The translations under genes and the position numbers were made by a program. Positions 49,619-58,120 of a stretch of 64,000 nt of DNA are shown here, piece after piece. The notes below the pieces were generated by a model. The model did not search any database and was not told where the DNA came from. It saw only the letters and a program-made list of their open reading frames with translations. Source of the DNA: Halodesulfovibrio sp. MK-HDV (GTDB lineage Bacteria; Desulfobacterota; Desulfovibrionia; Desulfovibrionales; Desulfovibrionaceae); contig NZ_WYDS01000009.1 of NCBI RefSeq assembly GCF_009914765.1, positions 1-64,000 on the forward strand, given 5' to 3'. Position 1 is the stretch's first letter; every line of letters starts with the position of its first letter.

Positions 49619-51980
49619 AGCCAATTCCATCGGCACCTCTGTGCGCCAGAAAGACGGTGCTGCACGTGTTACCGGCGCTGCAAAATATTATGCTGACTTC
49701 ATCTTCCCCGGTATGTCGCAAACCCGTATTTTACGTAGCCCATATCCCGCAGCTACGATCCTCACGATAGACACCGAAAAGGCAGAAGCACTTGAAGGTG
49801 TCCACCTCGTAATGACGTACGAAAACTACCCAAAAGCGTTTCGTAATACCTTATATTATGTAGGTGATCTGGTTGCTGCTGTTATCGCAGATGACGAAAC
49901 CATTGCAGAAGAAGCTTTAGAGCTGATTGATGTTACATACGAAAAGAAAAAATTCGTTGTCAGCCTTGAAGACGCAATGAAGCCGGATGCACCACAAGTT
50001 TTTGATGGAATTCCAAACTGCAATGATTGGGAATTCCACGCCCTGCTTAGCGACCGCGATCCAGAGACGCGCTTGTTCAAGACGAAAACTCCTGCCGAAT
50101 ACAACGGCTTTGGAGATATTGAAAAAGGCTTTGCAGAAGCAGATGTGATTGTTGAGCAAAAGAACCTCAAATATGCGTACTGCAAGTCTCCGGCAATGGA
50201 GCCACGCGGCTGTACAGCTAACTTTGATGGTCGCAAATTGCATGTCCACACACACTCCCAAGGCATGCATGATGAAAAGTTGTGTCTGGCGCAAGCACTC
50301 GGCATCAGCTCAACTATGCTCAACTATGTATCACCGTTCACCGGCTCAAGCTTCGGCGGAAAAAACGCATTCCCACTCGATCGCAACATAGCCTCCCATT
50401 ATCTGCTTATTGCCAGCCTTGCCTGCCTTGATCTTAAAAAGCCAGTTCATTGCGCCTACTCGCGAGAAGAAGAAATGGTTTCCGGCTGGTCTCGAGGCAG
50501 CATAACCGATGTCAAAATCGGCTTTAAAAAAGACGGTACATTAACCACCATGGATCTGGCACACTGGCAGGAAACTGGCTCCGGCGGAGACAAGTACCCT
50601 GCTAAAAACGCCATGCTCGCAACCGGTTCTGTGCTCTATGCACATAACTGCAAGCACCAGCGAGGCAAAATCCATTACGTGCATACAAACCGTTTTCCAG
50701 CTGCCGGTTGGCAGGGATACGGAGCACCTGAAGGTGTGTTTGCTGTAGAAACCACCATGGACATTGCCGCAGAGCAAATGGGAATGGACCCTGTTGAAAT
50801 TCGCAAAAAAAACTGCATGCGCACAGGCGACATTGATTCCGGCTGGGACCCGCTTGTTTACAAGTCTGCATACATTTCTTCTTCCGGCATCAGAGACTGC
50901 CTTGATGCAGGTGCAGAATATTTAGACTGGAAAAACAAATGGGTTCATCCAAGCAAAAAGACAGGTCGAATCCGCCACGGACTCGGAGTTGCTATTTTTG
51001 CAATGGGCGCAGGTCGCCCGGGCCCGGGTAACTCCAGTGAAGCAATGGTCAAAATTTATCCGGACGGTTCCGCAGCTCTCGTATGCGCGGTTGCTGATAT
51101 CGGACAAGGACAGCACACAGTTCAGTGCCAGATTGTTGCAGACGTACTTGGCCTTCCATACAAAAAGGTCGGTTTGGTTTGTGAGGATACTGATTCAACA
51201 CCGTTTGCGACACTTGTTGCAAACAGTTGTGGCACATGGATTCAGGGCTGGGCAACGTATGAAGCCGCTATGGATGCAAAACGACAGGTTCTTGAGCTTG
51301 CCGCGACTAAACTGGGTGTTCCTGCTCTGGCATTAAGCATTAATGAAAAAGGTATCTTCATTACGGCTGAACCAGACAAAGGGCTCTCTTTTGCTGAAGC
51401 ATTCGGTGCGCGTGGACACTACGGTGGCATCCATGAAGTCACTGGCTATTACGTCAACAACTCACCGCATCCTAACGGCTTAAAAGACGGTAAAGAAGAC
51501 CAAGTATACATTCCGAAAGAAAAAGGTGCTCAGTTTATCTCTTTAGATATTGATACTGAAACAGGCATGATTTCGAATGTAAATGTAGTCATGGCGCAAA
51601 ACGTCGGTAAAGCACTCAACCCGAAAATTGTTGCAGGCCAGCTTTCCACATCCCGCCACGGCGTCGATAACGCCATGCTTGCGAACGACTGCATTGCAGA
51701 CAAGCGTAACGGCTGGCTTATGACTCCTAACTGGATTGATTACCGCCACTGCACCACCATGGATTGCGACGTAACACCGATTGTAATCGAAAAACCGGGT
51801 GATCCGACCCATCCGTTCGGCGCAACAGCCTGTGGTGAAGGTGCGGCTTGTCCATCCCTTGCAGCGTTCTCTAACGCAATTTTCAACGCGACTGGTGTGC
51901 GAATTATTGAGACCCCGTTCACCCCAGATAAAATCCTTACGGGTCTTGGTAAGATTCAGCCTTCCCGGAGGAAAAAGTAA
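49611..51980 (+). CDS. Molybdenum hydroxylase 2, large (Mo-pterin) subunit
   Basis: The 789-residue subunit starts at ATG 49611 (MIKANSIGTSVRQKDGAARVTG). The frame is open further upstream, but that part lies inside the small-subunit gene. Moco-site segments are SPFTGSSFGGKNAF, AAGWQGYGAPEG, VADIGQGQHTVQCQIVADVLG and a variant C-terminal motif FGATACGEGA with Glu near 743 in place of the usual GAKGxGE. It is clearly in the xanthine dehydrogenase/4-hydroxybenzoyl-CoA reductase superfamily but divergent from the subunit at 42192. The GATACGEG motif and unusual FAD subunit point to a different substrate class. It is part of an operon with mocA, yqeB and yqeC. Confidence 0.88.
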   Translation: MIKANSIGTSVRQKDGAARVTGAAKYYADFIFPGMSQTRILRSPYPAATILTIDTEKAEALEGVHLVMTYENYPKAFRNTLYYVGDLVAAVIADDETIAEEALELIDVTYEKKKFVVSLEDAMKPDAPQVFDGIPNCNDWEFHALLSDRDPETRLFKTKTPAEYNGFGDIEKGFAEADVIVEQKNLKYAYCKSPAMEPRGCTANFDGRKLHVHTHSQGMHDEKLCLAQALGISSTMLNYVSPFTGSSFGGKNAFPLDRNIASHYLLIASLACLDLKKPVHCAYSREEEMVSGWSRGSITDVKIGFKKDGTLTTMDLAHWQETGSGGDKYPAKNAMLATGSVLYAHNCKHQRGKIHYVHTNRFPAAGWQGYGAPEGVFAVETTMDIAAEQMGMDPVEIRKKNCMRTGDIDSGWDPLVYKSAYISSSGIRDCLDAGAEYLDWKNKWVHPSKKTGRIRHGLGVAIFAMGAGRPGPGNSSEAMVKIYPDGSAALVCAVADIGQGQHTVQCQIVADVLGLPYKKVGLVCEDTDSTPFATLVANSCGTWIQGWATYEAAMDAKRQVLELAATKLGVPALALSINEKGIFITAEPDKGLSFAEAFGARGHYGGIHEVTGYYVNNSPHPNGLKDGKEDQVYIPKEKGAQFISLDIDTETGMISNVNVVMAQNVGKALNPKIVAGQLSTSRHGVDNAMLANDCIADKRNGWLMTPNWIDYRHCTTMDCDVTPIVIEKPGDPTHPFGATACGEGAACPSLAAFSNAIFNATGVRIIETPFTPDKILTGLGKIQPSRRKK

Positions 51981-52663
51981 TGAAACGCTTCAAGCATTTT
52001 GACGCTTCAACAATTGAAGAAGCTGTAAAATTATTAGACACATACGAAAATTCATCCTACGTAATCGCTGGCGGCAGTGATCTAATGGGTTGCCTCAAAG
52101 ATAACCTCTGGATGGAATTCCCAGAAGCCATCATCAATATCAAAACCATTCCCGCGTTGAACACCATTACGGTTGAAAAAGATGGTTTACATATTGGTGC
52201 GCTTGTTACGCTTACCGAGATTGCAGAATGCGAATCTGTTAAGAAAACATGGGCGGGACTCGCTGAAGCGGCTCGTCGAACTGCTTCTCCTATTCTCCGT
52301 AACATGGGAACCATCGCAGGCAACATTTGTCAGGAAAACCGATGCTGGTACTACAGGTACCCGGACAAAATTGGTGGCAGTATTGATTGTGTACGTAAAG
52401 GCGGAAAACGATGTTTAGCTGTTCCGGGCGATCATCGTTTCCACTCAATTTTCGGCGCAGTCTGCAAATGCATTGCAGTTAACCCGAGCGATACAGCTCC
52501 GGCTCTTGTTGCACTTAATGCTGTTGTAACAACCACCAAACGGCAAATTCCGATTGATGAATTTTTCAGCGCAGAAAACGGTGCAGGTTCAACAATTCTT
52601 GATCGCAATGAGATTGTGACAAAAATTTTCGTGCCAACACCTGTCGAAAACGCAAAAAAGTAG
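51980..52663 (+). CDS. Molybdenum hydroxylase 2 FAD subunit with Cys-rich insertion (frameshifted gene, part 1)
   Basis: The FAD-binding half (AGGSDLMG, 30-37; RNMGTIAGNICQENRCWYY) is followed by a Cys insertion (Cys117, 122, 137, 145, 162, 164). That insertion resembles the [4Fe-4S] loop of the 4-hydroxybenzoyl-CoA reductase beta subunit. Reading then ends at a TAG directly after an A6 tract (52654-52659). With five A the sequence runs VENAKSSFIKIAYRKSVDFALV into the C-terminal domain of the family (part 2). The corrected protein would be 327 residues, normal length. Its ATG overlaps the large-subunit TAA by one base. Confidence 0.8.
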   Translation: MKRFKHFDASTIEEAVKLLDTYENSSYVIAGGSDLMGCLKDNLWMEFPEAIINIKTIPALNTITVEKDGLHIGALVTLTEIAECESVKKTWAGLAEAARRTASPILRNMGTIAGNICQENRCWYYRYPDKIGGSIDCVRKGGKRCLAVPGDHRFHSIFGAVCKCIAVNPSDTAPALVALNAVVTTTKRQIPIDEFFSAENGAGSTILDRNEIVTKIFVPTPVENAKK

Positions 52664-52964
52664 CTTTATAAAAATAGCATACAGAAAATCCGTCGATTTC
52701 GCGTTAGTAAACTGCTCAGCTTCACTGTCGTATTCCGACGGCAAGGTGACAGAAGCCCGTATTTGCTTGAATGGAGTGCATAATAACCCTCGCAGATGCC
52801 AAGACGCTGAAGCGCTACTTATAGGGAAAGAGCTCACAGAAGAGACAGCACAACTTGCCGCTGAAGCTGCTGTTGCAGACGCTAAACCGCTCTTCCAAAA
52901 CCTGTATAAAGTGCAGTTAGCAAAAACCAGTGTCCTCGATGCACTCATTGGATGCGCAAAATAG
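52659..52964 (+). CDS. Molybdenum hydroxylase 2 FAD subunit, C-terminal fragment (part 2)
   Basis: This 102-codon frame encodes SSFIKIAYRKSVDFALVNC, then SYSDGKVTEARICLNGV, and ends SVLDALIGCAK. This is the CO-dehydrogenase-flavoprotein C-terminal domain that the first fragment lacks. It has no ribosome site or start codon at its beginning. It is continuous with part 1 apart from one surplus A at 52654-52659. mocA starts 10 bp later. Confidence 0.75.
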   Translation, partial: SSFIKIAYRKSVDFALVNCSASLSYSDGKVTEARICLNGVHNNPRRCQDAEALLIGKELTEETAQLAAEAAVADAKPLFQNLYKVQLAKTSVLDALIGCAK

Positions 52965-52973
52965 CGACTACAC

Positions 52974-53597
52974 ATGACTGAAAACTTACAGCAAAAAAAA
53001 GCTGCCATTACAGGCGTCATTTTAGCTGCCGGTACTTCAACCCGAATGGGCAGGGATAAGTTGTCTCTGTCTTTTCGAGGAAAACCAATCGTGCAGCATG
53101 TAATTAATGCCGCACGCGAGTCTCTTTTGGACTCTATCGTTGTTGTTCTTCCTGTCGATTCTGAACTTGAATCACAACTTGATCTTGCGAAGTGCACTGT
53201 TGTGTACAGTCCAAGAAGAACAGCCGGCCAAGCTGAATCACTGAAGGCTGCAATCCGTAGCCTTCCAGATGACACACAAGGCGCGATGGCGTTGCTCGGA
53301 GACCTACCGTTGCTTACTCCTGAGGTCATAAACCACCTTATCTGGTCGTTTTCTCAGGAACCGCACAATTGGGTCATTCCCATGCAAGAAGGGATGCGCG
53401 GTAATCCTATTACGATTCCGCAACAGTGGTTTGAAAAAGTATTGGAGCTTGAGGGCGACACTGGCGCAAGGCCATTGCTTGCAACTCCGAGACTTCCTAT
53501 CAGATTAGTTAAAATTAACGAAATCGGCCCGTTTGTTGATGTAGACACTGAGGAGCAATATGAACTGCTTCTCAAACGCTACGATACAGGACTGTAG
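52974..53597 (+). CDS. mocA: Molybdenum cofactor cytidylyltransferase (MocA-like)
   Basis: The 207-residue nucleotidyltransferase has VILAAGTSTRMGRDKLSLSFRGKPIVQHV (signature LAAGxSxRMGxxK) and ALLGDLPLLTPEVI. It ends with FVDVDTEEQYELLL, matching MocA/YgfJ-type enzymes. MocA adds CMP to molybdopterin to make MCD for the xanthine dehydrogenase family. Its place directly behind hydroxylase operon 2 and before yqeB fits that role. It overlaps no structural gene. The yqeB start follows 10 bp after its stop. Confidence 0.88.
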   Translation: MTENLQQKKAAITGVILAAGTSTRMGRDKLSLSFRGKPIVQHVINAARESLLDSIVVVLPVDSELESQLDLAKCTVVYSPRRTAGQAESLKAAIRSLPDDTQGAMALLGDLPLLTPEVINHLIWSFSQEPHNWVIPMQEGMRGNPITIPQQWFEKVLELEGDTGARPLLATPRLPIRLVKINEIGPFVDVDTEEQYELLLKRYDTGL

Positions 53598-53607
53598 AGA
53601 GACTTTT

Positions 53608-54417
53608 ATGAAAACATTGATACCTACAATCGCAATCCGTGGTGCTGGCGATCTCGCCACTGGCGTAGCACTCCGACTTTACCGAGCCGGAATGCGAAAC
53701 ATTGTCATGCTTGAAACAGAAAAGCCGCTGGCTGTTCGCCGCAAAGTTGTGTTTTCAGAAGCGATCTACCATCAGGAAGTAATGGTCGAAGAAATTACAG
53801 CCAAACACTGCACTCAGTGCTCTGAGATATCAGAAGTATGGGCTAAAGGTATGGTTCCAGTTATTTGTGACCCTAAGGCTACATGTCTGGAAACTGTCAA
53901 ACCCGATGTGCTTATTGATGCGATTATTGCCAAGAAAAATATCGGCACCAAAATTTCAATGGCACCGCTCGTCATTGGCCTTGGACCTGGCTTTACTGCG
54001 GGAGAAGATGTTCATGCTTCTGTAGAAACCAAGCGTGGGCATTACTTAAGCAGAGTCATTACAGAAGGTTCAGCAATTCCCAACACGGGCGTTCCAGGTT
54101 CTGTAAAAGGCTTTACAACAGAGCGTGTTCACTGGGCTGATGAAGCTGGAGTATTCACAACTCAAAGCGATATCGGCGCAATGCTCAAAAAAGGCGATCT
54201 TATCGGGTACGTAAATACTCAGCCGATTGCAGCAACCATTGACGGTGTTCTCCGTGGTCTTCTTCCAAACGGAACACCGGTACAAAAGGGCACTAAAATA
54301 GCTGATGTAGACCCTCGTAACGATCCGGCCTACTGCGGTGAAGTTTCCGATAAAGCTTTATCCATTGGTGGCGGCGTGCTTGAAGCAATTTGCGCACACC
54401 TTTTCGCAAAGAAGTAG
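53608..54417 (+). CDS. yqeB: Selenium-dependent molybdenum hydroxylase accessory protein YqeB
   Basis: This protein is about 269 residues from ATG 53608, with opening IPTIAIRGAGDLATGVALRLYRAGMRNIVMLETEKPLAVRRKVVFSEA. The YqeB family pattern continues with DVLIDAIIAKKNIGTKISMAPLVIGLGPGF and ends near LSIGGGVLEAICAH. Comparative genomics links yqeB and yqeC to enzymes with a labile selenium atom at the Mo cofactor. An earlier in-frame ATG (53560) is inside mocA and adds unrelated residues, so it is rejected. Confidence 0.9.
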   Translation: MKTLIPTIAIRGAGDLATGVALRLYRAGMRNIVMLETEKPLAVRRKVVFSEAIYHQEVMVEEITAKHCTQCSEISEVWAKGMVPVICDPKATCLETVKPDVLIDAIIAKKNIGTKISMAPLVIGLGPGFTAGEDVHASVETKRGHYLSRVITEGSAIPNTGVPGSVKGFTTERVHWADEAGVFTTQSDIGAMLKKGDLIGYVNTQPIAATIDGVLRGLLPNGTPVQKGTKIADVDPRNDPAYCGEVSDKALSIGGGVLEAICAHLFAKK

Positions 54418-54420
54418 CCC

Positions 54421-55215
54421 ATGTCCAGCCAAGCTATCCCAAAACATACAGTACTTTTCCCCACCCTACCTCAGCTTATAACGCTGACAGGTGCCGGTGG
54501 TAAGACATCTATTATGTTCTGGATTGCTTCGGCAATTAAAGGAATGGAAAAACGCGTCATCACCACGACAACGACAAAGATGTTTTTTCCAGAATCAGGA
54601 GAAGTAATTCTTCAGGCAGATGCATCCGACTTTTTAGCCGAGATTGCATCTGCTCTGGAAATTCATTCTACAGTGACCGTGGCGTCCCGTTATGATGCTC
54701 AGTTACAAAAACTTATTGGAATATCGCCAGAAGATATCTCAATGCTTCTACATTCAAAACTTGCTGATTGTATTCTAGTGGAAGGCGACGGTGCGGCTCG
54801 CAAACCACTAAAAGCACCGAACCAGCATGAGCCAGTTATCCCCGTTGAAACAGAGGTCTGCATCGGTGTTATGGGACTGGACGCTCTCAATACTCCACTT
54901 TCAAATAACACGGTGCATCGACATGAACTGTTCACCGAACTTACGGGACGCGGCTACGGGGAAACTATTACCCCAGCCGACCTAATCACATTGGCGACAT
55001 CGCCCAAAGGCTTGTTTCAGCACTGCCCTGCAACAAGCCAGAAATATGTTTTTTTAAACAAGATGGACATCCCGAACACACTTGAGGCTGTTGAAACCAT
55101 TCACTCAAAACAGAGCCAACACCCAACTGACATCATATGGCTTGCGTGCTCTGCTCAGCACAGAAAAATTTTCAACATCTCTGACACACAAACCGAAGTG
55201 GTTATCACATCATAG
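54421..55215 (+). CDS. yqeC: Selenium-dependent hydroxylase accessory protein YqeC
   Basis: The 264-residue protein has a P-loop-like GAGGKTS near residue 26, TTTTTKMFFPESGE, ILVEGDGAARKPLKAPNQHEPVIP and GVMGLDALNTPL. These together define the YqeC family (putative selenium-dependent hydroxylase accessory protein). It follows yqeB by 3 bp. The exact chemistry of the family is not established; a role in cofactor selenation is the usual view. Its presence makes it likely that at least one hydroxylase here carries selenium. Confidence 0.9.
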   Translation: MSSQAIPKHTVLFPTLPQLITLTGAGGKTSIMFWIASAIKGMEKRVITTTTTKMFFPESGEVILQADASDFLAEIASALEIHSTVTVASRYDAQLQKLIGISPEDISMLLHSKLADCILVEGDGAARKPLKAPNQHEPVIPVETEVCIGVMGLDALNTPLSNNTVHRHELFTELTGRGYGETITPADLITLATSPKGLFQHCPATSQKYVFLNKMDIPNTLEAVETIHSKQSQHPTDIIWLACSAQHRKIFNISDTQTEVVITS

Positions 55216-55256
55216 CCATTCCATAACTTCAGTATCATGCTGCAAGGGGGCACTAC

Positions 55257-56825
55257 ATGGATTCTCAAAAAAGCACTGAAGCTTTGCTTGCCTCTTCACA
55301 AATTTCGAATCGTACCATTTGCCAAATATGCTTTTTCGGTGCGTTCTCTCTCATTATTGCGAGCTGTTTCCCGCTACTTGTTTTCCCTAAAAAGGGAGAA
55401 CTCATTATCAATAATCTGTTCGATTTTGTTACGGTTGAAATGGGCTGGCTTTATATGCTGGCTGCTCTTGGAGCCTTTGGAATTATTCTCTGGTTTGCCT
55501 TTGGCCCACTGAGCCAAAAGCGACTGGGTGATACCATTGAATATTCCACCTTTTCATGGATAGGTATGCTGTTCTGCGCTGGTGTCGGAGCTGGCATCAT
55601 GTTCGGCGGTTCTATTGACTGGGCATACTACATGGCATTTCCAATGCACGGTGAACCTGCCGGAACATGGAAAGCTGCAGAGTGGGGATGCGCCTATGGA
55701 ATGTTCCACTGGGGGCCTATCTGCTGGTCTATTTATGCAATATTAGCCGTCCCGATTGGCTATAGCTATTACGTAAAGAATGTCCCAATCCTCAACATAT
55801 CTCAAACCTGCAAAGGCATCCTTGGTAAACGCGTTTACAGCTGGCCTGGTAAAGTTATCGACATACTCTTTATGGCCGGACTCATTGCAGGATCAGCAAC
55901 AGCTCTCGGTCTTGGTATTCCTATTGTCGCCGCCGGTGTTGTGTCGGTCACAGGAATCAAACATTCCTTTGGGCTTGAGGTAGCTATTCTTGTTGTCATT
56001 ACACTAATATTCTCCACCACATCCTGCCTTGGACTTAAAAAAGGGCTCAGCAGGCTTTCCGACTTCAACGTCTATATTGCACTCGGACTCATGCTGTTTG
56101 TTTTCATTGCAGGCCCCACAGTCTTTTTGACTGACATGGCAATTTCTTCTGTCGGTCTTCTCGTTTCAGAATTCTTCCGCATGGCAACATGGATGGACCC
56201 TGTAGGACATAAAGGATTCACGCAGGCTTGGACAATTTTCTACTACGCGTGGTTTGTCGCATATGCGCCGTTTATGAGCCTGTTCATTGCTAAAATTTCT
56301 CGCGGGCGCACTGTACGTCAAGTTGTACTAGGCCCTGTGATCGCGGCATCTTCCGGCTGCGCCATGTTTTACCTCATCTTTGGTAACTTTGGATTACACC
56401 TGCAACTGACAGGACAGCTTGACGCCATCAGCATGGTACAAGAAATGAAAGGTGCAACAGTCATCATGGCTATTGCAGACTTCCTTCCGTTTGCTTCATT
56501 CTACAAAACCATGTTTGCGCTTGTAACGGCTATTTCAATGGCTACTACCTTTGATGCTGTTTCCTTTGCCCTTGCAGCCACAACAACAACCATGCTGAAA
56601 CCAGATCAGGAGCCTGCCCGTTGGAACAGACTTTTCTGGGCTGTTTCACTCAGTATCCTGCCTATAGGCATCATGCTTATTGATGGTCCATTGTCAGTGC
56701 TTCAAACAGCATCAATTGTTGTGGGACTTCCAGTTCTTGGCATTGTTGCCCTTGGACTGGCTTCTTTCTTTAAAGAATACTGTGCGGAAGGTTGGACACC
56801 GAGCCGATCATCATCCCGCTACTAA
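55257..56825 (+). CDS. BCCT-family (betaine/carnitine/choline) transporter
   Basis: This 522-residue carrier has about 12 helices and the BCCT core. It includes SWIGMLFCAGVGAGIMFGGSIDWAYYMAFP (first-half Gly-rich motif), WGCAYGMFHWGPICWSIYAILAVP with the aromatic Trp box, and WTIFYYAWFVAYAPFMSLFIAKISRGRTVRQVV. Family substrates are quaternary ammonium compounds, choline-type molecules or related sulfonium ions. No long regulatory C-terminal tail is seen, which is more like CaiT-type nutrient carriers than osmoregulated BetP. Its location between yqeC and a Moco-binding gene suggests it imports the substrate of hydroxylase 2. Confidence 0.9.
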   Translation: MDSQKSTEALLASSQISNRTICQICFFGAFSLIIASCFPLLVFPKKGELIINNLFDFVTVEMGWLYMLAALGAFGIILWFAFGPLSQKRLGDTIEYSTFSWIGMLFCAGVGAGIMFGGSIDWAYYMAFPMHGEPAGTWKAAEWGCAYGMFHWGPICWSIYAILAVPIGYSYYVKNVPILNISQTCKGILGKRVYSWPGKVIDILFMAGLIAGSATALGLGIPIVAAGVVSVTGIKHSFGLEVAILVVITLIFSTTSCLGLKKGLSRLSDFNVYIALGLMLFVFIAGPTVFLTDMAISSVGLLVSEFFRMATWMDPVGHKGFTQAWTIFYYAWFVAYAPFMSLFIAKISRGRTVRQVVLGPVIAASSGCAMFYLIFGNFGLHLQLTGQLDAISMVQEMKGATVIMAIADFLPFASFYKTMFALVTAISMATTFDAVSFALAATTTTMLKPDQEPARWNRLFWAVSLSILPIGIMLIDGPLSVLQTASIVVGLPVLGIVALGLASFFKEYCAEGWTPSRSSSRY

Positions 56826-56844
56826 CCTACTTTTCAGGTGAACT

Positions 56845-57864
56845 ATGAAGACTATACATGTACAAGACGCCATTGGAACAATGCTCTGTCATGACATTAC
56901 ACGCATTGTTCCCAACGGAGAAAAAGGGCCTGCATTTCACAAAGGGCACATTGTCACTCAAGAGGACATTTCAACTCTCTTAGATATTGGCAAAGAGCAC
57001 CTCTATGTTTTCGACCCAAAAGATGGATATGTGCACGAAAATGATGCGGCAGAGCGCATCGCATCCGCTGCAATGGGACAAGGGCTGAAAGATAGCGCTC
57101 CTTCTGAAGGAAAAGTAAACATTACCGCTGCCCATACTGGCTTGTTGGATATTAATGTTGAAGCGCTCACAAAGCTCAATTCTGTGCAGGATGTCATTTT
57201 TGGAACTATCCATACTATGCAGCTTGTTAAGAAAGGACGAGGTCTTGCTGGAACACGGGTAATCCCGTTGGTTGTTACAGAAGACATTGTAACTGAAGCT
57301 GAAGAAATTCTTCGCGACAATGCCCCGCTCATCCAAGTACGCCCTCTCAAGAAATGTAAGGTCGGCGTCATCATAACTGGCAGCGAAATATACAAAGGCC
57401 GCATAGAAGATAAGTTTGGACCAGTTATCCATACAAAATTTTCTTCATACGGAAGCACTATACTAGGTCAGAAGCTCGTGTCAGATTCACAAGAGCTTAC
57501 CGTTAACGCTATCAATGAATTCGTTGAACAAGGTGCCGACTTTATTGTGCTGACAGGCGGTATGTCTGTTGATCCAGATGACCAGACTCCGGCATCAATT
57601 CGAGCATCAGGGGCTGATGTAATCACATATGGCGCTCCAATGTTCCCAGGTGCTATGTTTATGTACGCACAGCTCGGAGATATTCCGATACTCGGCTTGC
57701 CGGGGTGTGTCATGTACTACAAGGCCAGTGTCTTCGATGTTATCGTCCCTCGGATTCTTGCAGGTGTTTCAGTACCCGCTGAAGATATTGTAGCTCTTGG
57801 ACACGGTGGATACTGTGAAGGCTGTGCTGAATGCCGCTACCCTGTCTGCGGCTTCGGAAAATAA
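56845..57864 (+). CDS. MoeA/MoaB-like molybdopterin-binding protein with C-terminal Cys cluster
   Basis: The 339-residue protein starts with MKTIHVQDAIGTMLCHDITRIVPNGEKGPAFHKGH, as in the molybdopterin-binding MoeA-like group. It contains the MoCF/MoaB-type domain (VGVIITGSEIYKGRIEDKFGP, about 172-193; VLTGGMSVDPDDQTPASIR; PGAMFMYAQLGDIPILGLPGCVMY). The C-terminus has CX2CX2CX4C (Cys324, 327, 330, 335), a possible Fe-S or Zn site. It probably handles Moco or substrate-linked maturation for the nearby hydroxylases. It is the last gene before a strong terminator. Confidence 0.82.
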   Translation: MKTIHVQDAIGTMLCHDITRIVPNGEKGPAFHKGHIVTQEDISTLLDIGKEHLYVFDPKDGYVHENDAAERIASAAMGQGLKDSAPSEGKVNITAAHTGLLDINVEALTKLNSVQDVIFGTIHTMQLVKKGRGLAGTRVIPLVVTEDIVTEAEEILRDNAPLIQVRPLKKCKVGVIITGSEIYKGRIEDKFGPVIHTKFSSYGSTILGQKLVSDSQELTVNAINEFVEQGADFIVLTGGMSVDPDDQTPASIRASGADVITYGAPMFPGAMFMYAQLGDIPILGLPGCVMYYKASVFDVIVPRILAGVSVPAEDIVALGHGGYCEGCAECRYPVCGFGK

Positions 57865-57882
57865 AAATTCTTCTATAGAAAT

Positions 57883-57922
57883 AAAAAGAGTCCTGTAGAT
57901 TACGATCTACAGGACTCTTTTT
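57883..57922. terminator. Terminator of hydroxylase operon 2
   Basis: The 18-bp arms AAAAAGAGTCCTGTAGAT (57883-57900) and ATCTACAGGACTCTTTTT (57905-57922) close a TACG loop. Confidence 0.95.
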
Positions 57923-57984
57923 ATTTCTTCTTTCATAACTTCGCCGCACTATATTTTTTTGCGCAACATCCTTCCCGCAACTAT

Positions 57985-57999
57985 CCCATAAAATATGGG
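57985..57999. promoter_or_regulatory. Small inverted repeat upstream of the sensor kinase gene
   Basis: CCCATA-AAA-TATGGG has perfect 6-bp arms and lies 122 bp before the kinase start. Function is unknown. Confidence 0.25.
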
Positions 58000-58073
58000 T
58001 AACCTACTCTTTTGCCTGCTTGTTCTCGGTATCAAAAAAGCTTATTATAATCCGGCTAAGTATGAGAAAAATG

Positions 58074-58086
58074 TGTAGATTCTACA
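58074..58086. promoter_or_regulatory. Palindrome close to the sensor kinase start
   Basis: TGTAGA-T-TCTACA is embedded in AAAATG/CATTTT flanks, 35 bp before the kinase ATG. A related AAAATG-T-CATTTT palindrome lies upstream of dctP (63427-63441). This suggests a common regulator, perhaps the CitB-type protein, but only weakly. Confidence 0.3.
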
Positions 58087-58120
58087 TTTTTATGTTCACT
58101 CAACAAGTACAGGATGCAAC

